Below are positions 1-6,364 of a stretch of DNA of 45,671 bases, piece by piece. Position 1 is the stretch's first letter. Each line of letters begins with the position of its first letter. The stretch lies in the IMG/VR virus record IMGVR_UViG_3300033153_005273, positions 1 to 45,671 of that record, one strand, 5' to 3'. Source of the stretch: a virus. A program made the position numbers and the translations under genes. The notes below the pieces were generated by a model that worked only from the letters and a program-made list of their open reading frames with translations, searched no databases and had not been told where the DNA came from.

Positions 1-197
1 CATTTATCTGGTCTTAATTCAATACCAACTTTTGGTTGTGTTAACCAAGCACACTTATAATCTTCACAAACTTTTGGTCTCTTACTATAAATTGTACATT
101 TACCATTTTCATATGGACATTTTTCTCGTGCTTTCTTATTCGCTTTTGTTACTTTAAAAGCCCAACAACATGCCGTGCACTCCCCGCACTCTTGCAT
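1..197 (-). CDS. Partial Cys-rich metal-cluster protein (YkgJ-like)
   Basis: The gene runs off the left edge, so only its N-terminal 65 or so residues are visible. It starts at an ATG (197-195) two bases after the stop of the upstream gene, with an AGGA ribosome site inside that gene's end. The opening residues MQECGECTACCW contain the CxxCxxCC signature of the YkgJ family of putative zinc or iron-sulfur binding proteins, and further cysteines follow (CPYENGKC, VCEDYKC). The family has no firmly known biochemical function. It is the last visible member of the leftward late operon. Confidence 0.7.
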   Translation of the reverse strand, partial: MQECGECTACCWAFKVTKANKKAREKCPYENGKCTIYSKRPKVCEDYKCAWLTQPKVGIELRPDK

Positions 198-198
198 A

Positions 199-537
199 TT
201 ACCATCCTAATCCGGTTCTGCTATTCCAAACGCCAATTAAAGTTTGTTTATTTGTCAAATCAACATCAACATCATATGTATATTTTGTTATTTTCCAATC
301 ACTCTCACTACCATCAGAACCAACATCCACATTCTTTCCTTTATATATTAGATCTTTATTGATATCATAATCGTAAATAACGTTATTGTAGATGTCAACT
401 ACAGTAATCATCATTTCCCCTGAAGCAGAAAATGCCACGTGAATAATCTGATCTGTGTCCTCATTGTAGAATATTTGGGTACGTTCGCCACCGCGATCTT
501 CAACTGCAGCAGCACCCATCTTACGTAATGCACCCAT
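199..537 (-). CDS. Hypothetical protein, 112 aa
   Basis: Unrecognised. The ATG directly abuts the stop of the upstream gene (TAA-ATG) with an AAAGGA site, so translation is probably coupled. The middle and C-terminal parts alternate hydrophobic and polar residues (MMITVVDIYNNVIYDYDIN), suggesting a beta-rich fold, and the end is rich in Asp and Tyr. Its place in a late operon next to a tail-fibre candidate suggests a minor virion or tail-associated protein, which is inference only. Confidence 0.65.
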   Translation of the reverse strand: MGALRKMGAAAVEDRGGERTQIFYNEDTDQIIHVAFSASGEMMITVVDIYNNVIYDYDINKDLIYKGKNVDVGSDGSESDWKITKYTYDVDVDLTNKQTLIGVWNSRTGLGW

Positions 538-906
538 TTAGAGATCCTTTTTTAGTGCTGTAATTTCGTCGCTAATACTTTCTTTTAGTGTCGGATCAAG
601 ATGATGTTTTGCCCTCTCAAGAAAGTTTCGAACAACACTTGACTTTTTCTCTTGAAGCATCTCACGTACAAAGAGAACAACACGCTGCTCAAGTTCAAGT
701 TTCTCGTCATCGGCCATAGAATCTCGTGTCAACAATTCAATATCAAGAGCGTCCCCACGTTCAACATCCTTATCCACTTTTGTTTTGGGGACGTTAGTTG
801 GGACGCCTATTGATTCTGGTTTTTTGTCGACACTGGCAAGCGGCACATTCTGAGTATATATGTTGATTGTTATTCCGCTTGCCGGAGTTACTTTACCTAT
901 TTCCAT
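538..906 (-). CDS. Hypothetical protein, 122 aa, helical C-terminus
   Basis: Unrecognised. The first 45 residues look beta-prone and proline-containing, and residues from about 60 to the end are highly charged and helical (KLELEQRVVLFVREMLQEKK, then ALKKDL). This may be a short coiled coil. There is an AGGA site about ten bases before the ATG. It sits 12 bp after the upstream gene and abuts the downstream one, as a tight late-operon member. Confidence 0.65.
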   Translation of the reverse strand: MEIGKVTPASGITINIYTQNVPLASVDKKPESIGVPTNVPKTKVDKDVERGDALDIELLTRDSMADDEKLELEQRVVLFVREMLQEKKSSVVRNFLERAKHHLDPTLKESISDEITALKKDL

Positions 907-918
907 AATTACGTTATC

Positions 919-1221
919 CTATTTTGTATATCCTACATATCCTACCGCAGCAGCTCCTGCAACAACAACAACTAGTCCCGTTGCAAAAACAATTGGTGAT
1001 GCTATATTACCACCACCCTGAAACCCATTCACATCAACATCAATTTTAAAAGCTATAATTTTATTAGACGATGCAATATCACCAGTATCATCAACATCAT
1101 AACATGATATTGTTGAATCTGCGGCTACTGCAATAATTGATGCTAGTGTTAATGAACCACAATTTTTTGTTATGAGGTGTGTTCCTACTGCTAATTCATA
1201 TGATGGCCGTGCTCTACCCAT
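919..1221 (-). CDS. Hypothetical protein with C-terminal hydrophobic segment, 100 aa
   Basis: Unrecognised. The ATG is preceded by a good AAGGAG site. The chain has a beta-rich, Asp-containing middle and a C-terminal hydrophobic run from about residue 75 (SPIVFATGLVVVVAGAAAVG) that could cross a membrane once, ending in a short polar tail. It lies between a lipoprotein and small unknowns in the late operon. A membrane-associated or virion role is possible, but the sequence shows no catalytic motif. Confidence 0.65.
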   Translation of the reverse strand: MGRARPSYELAVGTHLITKNCGSLTLASIIAVAADSTISCYDVDDTGDIASSNKIIAFKIDVDVNGFQGGGNIASPIVFATGLVVVVAGAAAVGYVGYTK

Positions 1222-1234
1222 TTTAAATCTCCTT

Positions 1235-1582
1235 TTAAAACTTTACTTTTGCTCCTACATAATAATTATTAGCTACAACAACAATTTTCATTCCTATTGT
1301 AATATTCTGCCAAACTGTTCTATGTTCTTCAAGATAATTTGTTACTAAAATATGAAATAAGCCTCCTGCCACAGCAAAGGTATTAAGCCTTCCTTCTGAT
1401 GGATGATCCCCGAGTAACGGGTTTAATTCTTTAAACTCATCTGGTCTTTCCATAGCATATTGAGTTTGTTTGTAATCAACAACATGAAGAACCATCCAAG
1501 TTGCTTCTCTTATTTTATCTCCCTTTGACCATGTTGCACAACCTGTAAGAAATATGCTTAATAGGATAATTAAAAGTTTCAT
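1235..1582 (-). CDS. Small lipoprotein, paralogue of the 6365-6739 protein
   Basis: The start is placed at MKLLIILLSIFLTGC (1582) rather than six codons upstream, because the upstream ATG is fused directly to its GGA site. LTGC is a lipobox, so a 16-residue signal peptide should be cut by signal peptidase II and the Cys lipidated. The mature part contains NPLLGDHPSEGR, a predicted membrane-proximal helical region, and ends VGAKVKF. The rightward gene at 6365-6739 shares lipobox, the NP-LG-HP motif and the G-K-F end (NPILGKHPNRGK, GLKLDF). The start overlaps the upstream stop (TAATAATG). The role is unknown; envelope localisation follows from the lipobox. Confidence 0.8.
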   Translation of the reverse strand: MKLLIILLSIFLTGCATWSKGDKIREATWMVLHVVDYKQTQYAMERPDEFKELNPLLGDHPSEGRLNTFAVAGGLFHILVTNYLEEHRTVWQNITIGMKIVVVANNYYVGAKVKF

Positions 1583-1584
1583 TA

Positions 1585-2712
1585 TTAAGAACCTATACAT
1601 TCCTTTATGCTTACGTTGTCTATTGAACCTATGAAATCAACGCTTTTAAACTTTATAAAATTAAGCGCTCCAGCTATAATATACAAATTAAAAGTAGTAG
1701 TACTCTCAGAAACACTTGAAGGCGTATTGCCAAGATAGGGAGTAAGATTTCCAGATGTGTACGCTGATATATCAAACTGCATCTTATATAATACACCTTC
1801 TGTAAGTGTTACTGCTAACTGCAAAGTATTGGCTTCGTCACAGTCCCAATCACAATCAATATTATCAAAAGTAATATCATTGCCCTCTTCAATAGTCCAA
1901 TTCCCCTGCCCACCACTAAAGTCTCTATCAGCAGCGACGGTGATTTTTTCAGCACTCAGATTCTCCCCACCATCTGTAATCGTCCAGCCTTTAGTAACCC
2001 AAGCAGCACGAGCTGTCATTACTGCTCCGCCTGTGGTGTACTTTGAGTTACCGCCGTGGAAGGCATATGCACCTGTTGCAGCTTGTGCTGACCAGCTTAG
2101 GATAAGGGCATCGTAGTTGGCTACGGAGAGGGTGACACCAACAAAAGCCTCGCCAAAATTTACAGAAGATGTTATATCTAAACCGCTCAAATCTTGATCG
2201 AAAGCAGTGCCATTAAGTACAAATTTATTAAAAGTTGTTACTGATCCTGTAGCCCAACTATTTATTGATGGAATTTCAGTTAGTGATGTATTATTTCTAA
2301 AAGTACTTGACAAAACCGTTGTTCCAGCTAAATCAAGAACATCGGTAGCCGTACAAGTATGATTAACACAGCCATAAAAGTAATTTCCACTATTCCCTAA
2401 TCTCAATGGCCCCCAACTCTTAGTCTCATAATACAATGCACAGTCACCACCATTATTAAAAGTCCAGCCTGTGATAGTGCCTGTGATTCTTACTTCATAG
2501 GTTCCAGCTCCGGCATAACTGTGATTAGTATCAGCATGATTATATACTGTGATGTCGCTTGAAGAACTGTCACCCCAATCTACGTGGAAGTCATACGTGC
2601 CTGTTATTTCGAGTGGGAGTTGAAAAGTATCTGCTCCGGCAGTTACAACTGTAAATACGTATGTTGGATCACCACCACCCAGGCTACTAAAAAAACCAAA
2701 ATTGTTACCCAT
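1585..2712 (-). CDS. Probable tail fibre / receptor-binding protein with PKD-like and BspA-like regions
   Basis: A 375-residue protein. Residues about 30-85 resemble a PKD-type beta sandwich (FHVDWGDSSSSD, then HSYAGAGTYEVRITGTITGW). About 85-245 resembles the BspA/DUF285 surface-protein repeat family (STFRNNTSLTEIPSINSW, AFDQDLSGLDI, AFVGVTLSVANYDALILSW). The last 120 residues form another beta-rich region with an FDIS-type carbohydrate-binding look. There are few charged residues and many Gly, Thr and Ser, as expected of an extracellular adhesin. Position in the late arm supports a host-recognition role (inference). The ribosome site is weak and purine-rich. Confidence 0.75.
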   Translation of the reverse strand: MGNNFGFFSSLGGGDPTYVFTVVTAGADTFQLPLEITGTYDFHVDWGDSSSSDITVYNHADTNHSYAGAGTYEVRITGTITGWTFNNGGDCALYYETKSWGPLRLGNSGNYFYGCVNHTCTATDVLDLAGTTVLSSTFRNNTSLTEIPSINSWATGSVTTFNKFVLNGTAFDQDLSGLDITSSVNFGEAFVGVTLSVANYDALILSWSAQAATGAYAFHGGNSKYTTGGAVMTARAAWVTKGWTITDGGENLSAEKITVAADRDFSGGQGNWTIEEGNDITFDNIDCDWDCDEANTLQLAVTLTEGVLYKMQFDISAYTSGNLTPYLGNTPSSVSESTTTFNLYIIAGALNFIKFKSVDFIGSIDNVSIKECIGS

Positions 2713-2730
2713 AATTTTCTCTTTTTCTTC

Positions 2731-3033
2731 TTAGGTTATCACTCGTTCGATACTAAGAGGCACGATACTCTTAATACAACATTTGGGAATGATAAATGGA
2801 TTGTTGACTTTGTCGCCGTCCGACATACTTACGCTCATCGCGAGCAGAATCGAGCTCGACGTTTCACATAAAATGTGCCCTACGGTAGAGACCATATACT
2901 CGCTCGTCTTGAGATCGTCCACGTGACACCACCCATAATCAGGCGCGCAACTGTCGGTCCAAGTAATATATACGAGCCTAATCTCCTCGTCTTCGTTTGC
3001 TAGCGTGCTTAATACGTCGTCTAATTCGTTCAC
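2731..3033 (-). CDS. Conserved-looking phage protein, 100 aa, GTG start
   Basis: The open frame extends upstream, but the best start is GTG at 3033-3031, preceded by GGGAGGA seven bases away. The chain starts VNELDDVLSTL. It contains VYITWTDSC and GWCHVDDL, then a hydrophobic stretch with STVGHILCE and NPFIIPKCCI. That W-D / GW / G-hydrophobic / IPK order is familiar from small uncharacterised phage proteins. Its first 56 bp overlap the end of the upstream 73-aa gene, which is longer than usual. Confidence 0.65.
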   Translation of the reverse strand: MNELDDVLSTLANEDEEIRLVYITWTDSCAPDYGWCHVDDLKTSEYMVSTVGHILCETSSSILLAMSVSMSDGDKVNNPFIIPKCCIKSIVPLSIERVIT

Positions 3034-3199
3034 TTTGTTCCTCCCTCTTTTTTGGATCCGTCTCTCTGCTGTACATTGCGCATGGTGGAAGTGGAAGATC
3101 GCGCTCCCTGTTGTAGCAACACCCACAAATCAGAGTCTCGTTCTTCTTTGGGCTTGGGTACCAGCAAAAACATTCTACTTTGCAACGTGGACATATCAT
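2978..3199 (-). CDS. Cys-rich zinc-knuckle protein, 73 aa
   Basis: The N-terminus MICPRCKVECFCW followed by LICGCC gives two CxxC-type pairs, a plausible zinc ribbon. The last 30 residues are a very basic, charged helix (KKREEQSERIRRRIKHASKR). It may bind nucleic acid, but no specific function is recognised. Only a weak GGAA site precedes the ATG. It overlaps the following gene by 56 bp. An A6 run at the overlap could hide a length error joining the two, but the separate reading is preferred because the downstream GTG has its own strong ribosome site. Confidence 0.55.
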   Translation of the reverse strand: MICPRCKVECFCWYPSPKKNETLICGCCYNRERDLPLPPCAMYSRETDPKKREEQSERIRRRIKHASKRRRGD

Positions 3200-3229
3200 G
3201 GTTTACGTTCCTAAAACAACACCACCATA

Positions 3230-3382
3230 TTATCCAAAATATAAACCCATTGAATATAGATTAACATCGTCATGTTTTGAAACCATATTGGGTCCATGTA
3301 CATAATTAATTCCCCATCTCACGTCTTCTTCGCCTGTTATTACAAACTTTTCTGCGTTTTTTAAAAAGTACCATTGACTCAT
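3230..3382 (-). CDS. Small hypothetical protein, 50 aa
   Basis: A short ORF starting MSQWYFLKNAEKFVITGEED and ending YSMGLYFG. It looks protein-like (mixed hydrophobic and charged, several Trp and Tyr) and fills the gap between two better-supported leftward genes. No clear ribosome site is visible. A competing, very basic 34-residue reading in another frame begins slightly upstream. Function unknown. Confidence 0.4.
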   Translation of the reverse strand: MSQWYFLKNAEKFVITGEEDVRWGINYVHGPNMVSKHDDVNLYSMGLYFG

Positions 3383-3419
3383 TTTTATGTCGTTTCTTAT
3401 GTATATACATTATCTGGTA

Positions 3420-3539
3420 TTAACGCCTCCCTTTTCCTCGTCCTTGACCACGTCCTTGTTTACGTCGTACCGGTTTAGGATCCCCTTTATTCCCTACTCG
3501 CGGCGTTCCGCCGCAGCTTCCTTTTTTTGACTTTGCCAT
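3420..3539 (-). CDS. Tiny basic Gly/Arg/Lys-rich protein, 39 aa
   Basis: A strong AAAGGAGG site lies eight bases before the ATG. The product begins MAKSKKGSCGG and ends in a Gly-Arg-Gln-Lys tail (RKQGRGQGRGKGRR), with no acidic residue except one Asp. Such tails commonly bind nucleic acid. In a late operon it could be a small DNA-binding or packaging-associated protein, which is inference. Longer overlapping frames here are shadows. Confidence 0.6.
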   Translation of the reverse strand: MAKSKKGSCGGTPRVGNKGDPKPVRRKQGRGQGRGKGRR

Positions 3540-3553
3540 TTGACATCCTCCTT

Positions 3554-3862
3554 TTAGTGTTTCTTTGGCTCGCTATAATAGCGCGCTCCGTGTTTAAATA
3601 TTCGGTAACCTGCTTCGCGCTCAATACGCTCAAGAGCGTCCCACGTCCTGTGTTTGCGTCCTTTAAGAAGCATGCCCGTTTTGGGGTCTCGGTTTCCGTA
3701 GTGATCGGCACGTCCAGGGCGCACACCAGAATTCAACGACGTAACATAATCGCACCCGCTTCCTTCGGGATCAAAGGGTTTCAGGAGTTGAAGACGGCTC
3801 GGAGTGATCCCGCTTGGTTTCTTTTTTGGCGTTGGTGACGTTTTTCTTTTCGGCATTATCAT
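3554..3862 (-). CDS. Hypothetical protein, 102 aa (start 3862 or 3856)
   Basis: A basic N-terminal tail (MPKRKTSPTPKKKPSG) is followed by a compact region containing DPEGSGCDY, GRADHYGNRDP, KTGMLLKGRKHRTWDALERI and an RYYSEP end. The layout resembles small conserved hypothetical proteins of tailed phages, but I cannot name a family. Neither ATG has a good ribosome site; the second (3856) fits the basic tail better. It is the second gene read after the leftward control region. Confidence 0.65.
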   Translation of the reverse strand: MIMPKRKTSPTPKKKPSGITPSRLQLLKPFDPEGSGCDYVTSLNSGVRPGRADHYGNRDPKTGMLLKGRKHRTWDALERIEREAGYRIFKHGARYYSEPKKH

Positions 3863-4008
3863 AATAGTTGATCGCGCTTGACGTTGACATTGATGTGGGT
3901 ATATTATATATTATATATTGATATTGACGTTTATTGACATGGGGGTATATACATATATATAAAAGGACGGGACTCCAGAACCATCCCTACACCCCTTCAA
4001 AGTCAATA

Positions 4009-4464
4009 CTAAACAAGCATGCTTTTTTTAAGCTTCATAATGCTCTCTTTAATTAAATTCATCTGGTCTTCATTTAGGTTGTGTAATACTTGGTGTGCTA
4101 TGTTCTCTGTTGACTTGCCTTGTTCTAATCTAACAAGAGTGTTGATATTGACAAGGCTTGACGTTAGTTGGCCTAATGACGCACCAGCTAATGACTTATG
4201 TTGGAGTGTAGTAGCTAACCTCATACCAACATGCTTAGCTTTCTTAATCAAATCAGCACTATAATTAGTTGCTGTTACCTCTATATTATCAAGGGGTTTA
4301 CCAATCTCAATAAACTCGCTATATTTACGCTTGATTCGTTGTACTGTGCTTCGGGAGTATTTAGTTTTGTCAATAACGCTGGTATCATCAAGCCCCATAT
4401 TGACATACTTAATTATATCTCTATGCCCACTATTTTTAATCACTGGTTTTATGCCTTGCAACAA
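4009..4464 (-). CDS. Helix-turn-helix DNA-binding protein, first gene of the leftward arm
   Basis: The start is TTG at 4464-4462 (or the next TTG, better spaced from AGGGGAAG); no ATG is available nearby. Residues about 16-48 form a resolvase/terminase-type HTH (DIIKYVNMGLDDTSVIDK, then YSRSTVQRIKRKYSEF). The rest is helical with a Leu-rich middle. First position after the control region fits either a late-transcription regulator or a small terminase subunit. Terminase large subunit does not follow, which weakens the second idea. About 125 nt of leader separate it from promoter 4586-4625, and a sigma-54 site lies further upstream. Confidence 0.75.
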   Translation of the reverse strand: MLQGIKPVIKNSGHRDIIKYVNMGLDDTSVIDKTKYSRSTVQRIKRKYSEFIEIGKPLDNIEVTATNYSADLIKKAKHVGMRLATTLQHKSLAGASLGQLTSSLVNINTLVRLEQGKSTENIAHQVLHNLNEDQMNLIKESIMKLKKSMLV

Positions 4465-4585
4465 TCTTCCCCTATTATAATACTATATATACTATTATAT
4501 ATATTAACCCCACTAATATCAAAGTCAATATATTAATAAACTCCATATCAAGGTCAATATTAAAAAACAAAGTTCTTTTTTCTCC

Positions 4586-4625
4586 CTCTATATATAATAT
4601 AGGAGTAAATCGCTCAAATAACAAG
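4586..4625 (-). promoter_or_regulatory. Leftward phage promoter, twin of 23225-23264
   Basis: On the minus strand a TTGTTA -35-like hexamer (4624-4619) is followed after 17 bp by TATATT (4601-4596). Around the -10 lies the block TTTACTCCTATATTATAT followed by ATAGAG. The same 40-bp layout occurs once more, rightward at 23225-23264, with 33 of 40 bases identical and identical spacing. Transcription would start near 4589 and run into the HTH gene. Confidence 0.7.
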
Positions 4626-4710
4626 TGTTTTGGGTTAACGCTCTGTGATCGTTGGATATTATCGCCCCGATTTTCCCTTTTTATAGGCCGATCTCGACCG
4701 CCGCCTCGGC

Positions 4711-4726
4711 TGCAATTTCCGTGCCA
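4711..4726 (-). promoter_or_regulatory. Leftward sigma-54 promoter, perfect consensus
   Basis: Read on the minus strand, TGGCACGGAAATTGCA matches the TGGCACG-N4-TTGCW sigma-54 consensus at every defined base. The -24 GG (4725-4724) and -12 GC (4713-4712) are exactly ten bases apart. Predicted start is near 4700, running toward the HTH gene and the late arm. A host enhancer-binding protein would be required, since no such activator is encoded in the window. Confidence 0.8.
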
Positions 4727-4788
4727 CGCTCCGAAAGTGCCGAGCCGACGAGCTGCAAGATGCCGAAATCATGCCGAAATCGGCTCGC
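4727..4788. promoter_or_regulatory. Candidate shared upstream activator site
   Basis: The 62 bp between the two -24 elements contain the direct repeat TGCCGAAATC with an 11-bp period, a related TCCGAAAGTGCCGAG half-site at 4730-4744, and the inverted repeat CGAGCCGA/TCGGCTCG. One-turn spacing and dyad symmetry suit cooperative binding of an enhancer-binding protein serving both promoters. The identity of the protein cannot be told from the sequence. Confidence 0.5.
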
Positions 4789-4804
4789 TGGCACACTTTT
4801 TGCG
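4789..4804 (+). promoter_or_regulatory. Rightward sigma-54 promoter
   Basis: TGGCACACTTTTTGC has both invariant cores (TGGCAC and TTGC), with GG (4790-4791) and GC (4802-4803) ten bases apart. Predicted start is near 4815, giving about 50 nt of leader to the first small ORF and about 220 nt to the 102-aa gene at 5035. It deviates from consensus only at the base after TGGCAC and the base after TTGC. Confidence 0.75.
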
Positions 4805-4866
4805 GCATAGATGGCAGAACAAAACAAATTTTCAACCTGTCAAAACATGAAAGGAAAACCAAAATA

Positions 4867-4947
4867 ATGTTATACTGGATAAATGCTTGGGTAATAATAC
4901 TTGGATTACTTTGTATAATTATATTATATGCTCCAATACAGTATTAA
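4867..4947 (+). CDS. Micro membrane peptide, 26 aa
   Basis: The ORF MLYWINAWVIILGLLCIII, then LYAPIQY, is almost wholly hydrophobic and would span a membrane once. An AAAGGA site lies rather far (11 bases) upstream. It is the first ORF after the rightward sigma-54 promoter and resembles in style the other tiny membrane proteins downstream. The function is unknown, and chance ORFs of this size do occur in AT-rich DNA. Confidence 0.4.
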   Translation: MLYWINAWVIILGLLCIIILYAPIQY

Positions 4948-5034
4948 AAACACGTATATCAATGGTTATAATATTGACCCGACAATAACGTCAAAGTCAA
5001 TACAAATAGCCACAAATATAAGGAGTGTGATATT

Positions 5035-5343
5035 ATGAAGGGTGAACTAACATTCGGAGAAGCAAAGAATAACGTGAGTACGTACCTTGACAAAGAGAAC
5101 GGCCTGTTTTACCTGTGTGTTGATCTTAATTCCGACCCAGTTATTAGCTCGAAAGGTAATGAGATGGCAGCCAAAGGGTTCTTTAACATGAGTTATAATG
5201 AGCGCCGAATCTTTGGTAATCTCAACCTCAACATCGGAAAGAACAAAGCCCAGATCAAAGCAGAGCTTGCTGAAAAAGACGAACTTACACGTCAGCAAAC
5301 CGAGTATATCGCTGAACTTGAAGCAAAACTCGCAAAGAAATAG
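5035..5343 (+). CDS. Hypothetical early protein with C-terminal coiled coil, 102 aa
   Basis: A good AAGGAG site precedes the ATG. The first 75 residues form a mixed fold (MKGELTFGEAKNNVSTYLDK, LFYLCVDLNSDPVIS, FFNMSYNERRIFGNLNLNIG). The last 30 are a charged heptad-like helix (IKAELAEKDELTRQQTEYIA and onward). No family is recognised. It is the first sizeable gene after the rightward sigma-54 promoter, so it is probably expressed immediately on activation of that promoter. Confidence 0.75.
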   Translation: MKGELTFGEAKNNVSTYLDKENGLFYLCVDLNSDPVISSKGNEMAAKGFFNMSYNERRIFGNLNLNIGKNKAQIKAELAEKDELTRQQTEYIAELEAKLAKK

Positions 5344-5347
5344 AGAT

Positions 5348-5413
5348 CTTACGAGTCGAAAGCCGTAAGCACCATATTGTTTCCAACCTGGGTCATGTTG
5401 TAAAACTGACCCA
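5348..5413 (+). other. Two consecutive RNA hairpins after the 5035 gene
   Basis: Right after the stop codon are two perfect inverted repeats: CTTACG (5348-5353) with CGTAAG (5364-5369), and TGGGTCA (5389-5395) with TGACCCA (5407-5413). Neither is followed by a U-run, so they are not classic intrinsic terminators. They may stabilise or process the mRNA, or form a small structured RNA. Confidence 0.45.
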
Positions 5414-5444
5414 ATACCATTAACAAACAATAGGAGTGATTATT

Positions 5445-5585
5445 ATGGACAAAGACACAATAGATGTGTTAGGATTTGGGATAGTAGGTATTTTCATATA
5501 TTTTGTTATGTTGATAATGTATGGGCTTTGTATGTTTGGCCTGATATATGCAGGGTTTTGGTGTTTTAAACACTTCTTTATGTAG
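5445..5585 (+). CDS. Small membrane protein, 46 aa
   Basis: A TAGGAG site lies eight bases before the ATG. After MDKDTIDVLG the chain is hydrophobic to near its end (two possible membrane passes, about residues 10-28 and 29-42) and closes with a short aromatic tail (CFKHFFM). It belongs to a run of tiny membrane proteins in the rightward arm. Function is unknown. Confidence 0.6.
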   Translation: MDKDTIDVLGFGIVGIFIYFVMLIMYGLCMFGLIYAGFWCFKHFFM

Positions 5586-5597
5586 GGGATCGTTCTT

Positions 5598-5726
5598 ATG
5601 TGGTATGCAATACTTGACTGGATATGTTGGGGAATATGTTGGTTTATAATATTACCCATGCTTGTGGGAGTACCAATTTATATTATATGGGACGTCTGGT
5701 TTGCAACTTGGTTTGAACGTATGTAA
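5598..5726 (+). CDS. Small Trp-rich membrane protein, 42 aa
   Basis: The ORF MWYAILDWICWGICWFIILP continues with a second hydrophobic segment and ends FATWFERM. Eight of 42 residues are Trp, and one or two membrane passes are likely. The ribosome site is weak (AGGGGATCG). It starts 12 bp after the preceding micro membrane gene, so the two may be co-translated. Function is unknown. Confidence 0.5.
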   Translation: MWYAILDWICWGICWFIILPMLVGVPIYIIWDVWFATWFERM

Positions 5727-5743
5727 CAGAGGAGCGATTATCT

Positions 5744-5968
5744 ATGATCGAACTATCAAAACGTCAAAAAGAAAATTGTCGCAAGATCGCAACGAAAGAA
5801 CGTTGTAAACATGGTATGATTTGGGAATATTGTGCGGTTTGCCAAGCTCGACCATACATTGAGGAAGTGAGGTTTCCGATTGAAATACTTGATAATGTAA
5901 CGGGGTGTAAAAAAACAATCTTCATGCGTACAGAAGTTCAGAGAGTACGTTATGAAACATACCGATAG
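5744..5968 (+). CDS. CKHG zinc-knuckle protein, 74 aa
   Basis: An AGAGGAG site precedes the ATG. A C-K-H-G-x7-C-x2-C knuckle (CKHGMIWEYCAVCQ, residues about 21-34) could bind one zinc. The remainder is a charged beta-like segment. The same knuckle occurs in the unrelated 79-aa protein at 26451-26690 (CKHGLLIGTCAICQ). Function is unknown; small zinc proteins of this kind are frequent in phage early regions. Confidence 0.7.
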   Translation: MIELSKRQKENCRKIATKERCKHGMIWEYCAVCQARPYIEEVRFPIEILDNVTGCKKTIFMRTEVQRVRYETYR

Positions 5969-6066
5969 TGTATATTGATTTTAACATTGACGTTAAATAT
6001 ACGCTTTAATGTTAATGTTAAAGTTCATATAATAATCGCACATCATAATAAAAGGGAGATAATATT

Positions 6067-6231
6067 ATGGTCGTTCACAAGATTGACGGTATAAAGTGTC
6101 TTTATGTTATTAAAAAAACTCTTGCTAAACATAATGAAAAATTGAAACGCTCTATAAGAATACAGCGTACATTATCAAAAATAAAAAATAAAATTAAAAA
6201 TAAATTAAAATTTAAATTAAAATGTAATTAA
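6067..6231 (+). CDS. Small very basic protein, 54 aa
   Basis: A clear AAAGGGAG site lies before the ATG. The product starts MVVHKIDGIKCLYVIKK and ends in a Lys/Asn/Leu-rich helix (SKIKNKIKNKLKFKLKCN), which partly reflects AT-rich low-complexity DNA. It may bind nucleic acid or membranes. Function is unknown. Confidence 0.5.
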   Translation: MVVHKIDGIKCLYVIKKTLAKHNEKLKRSIRIQRTLSKIKNKIKNKLKFKLKCN

Positions 6232-6364
6232 AATATAATATCAAAGTCAAATAAAGTCAATAAAGACTTTGTATTTTGATCTCAAAATCAAAATCAAAGT
6301 CAATATAATACTATATATAATATAATATCAAAATCAAAGTCAATATCAAAAAAGATAATTAATT

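Larger units (their letters stand above)
4627..4866. other. GC-rich divergent control island between the two arms
   Basis: This stretch holds no convincing gene. Positions 4681-4800 are 72/120 G+C (60%), whereas the flanking 60-mers at 4561-4620 and 4861-4920 are about 25% and 23%. The island contains two back-to-back sigma-54 promoters (4711-4726 leftward, 4789-4804 rightward). Between them lie an 8-bp inverted repeat (CGAGCCGA 4741-4748, TCGGCTCG 4780-4787) and a tandem TGCCGAAATC (4761-4770 and 4772-4781). The composition suggests descent from, or mimicry of, GC-richer host promoter DNA. Confidence 0.8.

Noticed and set aside
3487-3726. 79-aa leftward ORF overlapping the 39-aa and 102-aa genes
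   Set aside because: Out-of-frame shadow with no ribosome site; both overlapped genes read more naturally and one has a strong AAAGGAGG site.
4009-4464. Firm call as small terminase subunit
   Set aside because: An HTH alone is not specific and no large terminase follows in the operon as seen; kept as an HTH protein.
4659-4862. 67-aa leftward ORF across the GC-rich island
   Set aside because: Its composition (Ser/Arg-rich) follows the local GC content, it has no ribosome site, and it covers both sigma-54 promoters; regulatory DNA explains the stretch better.
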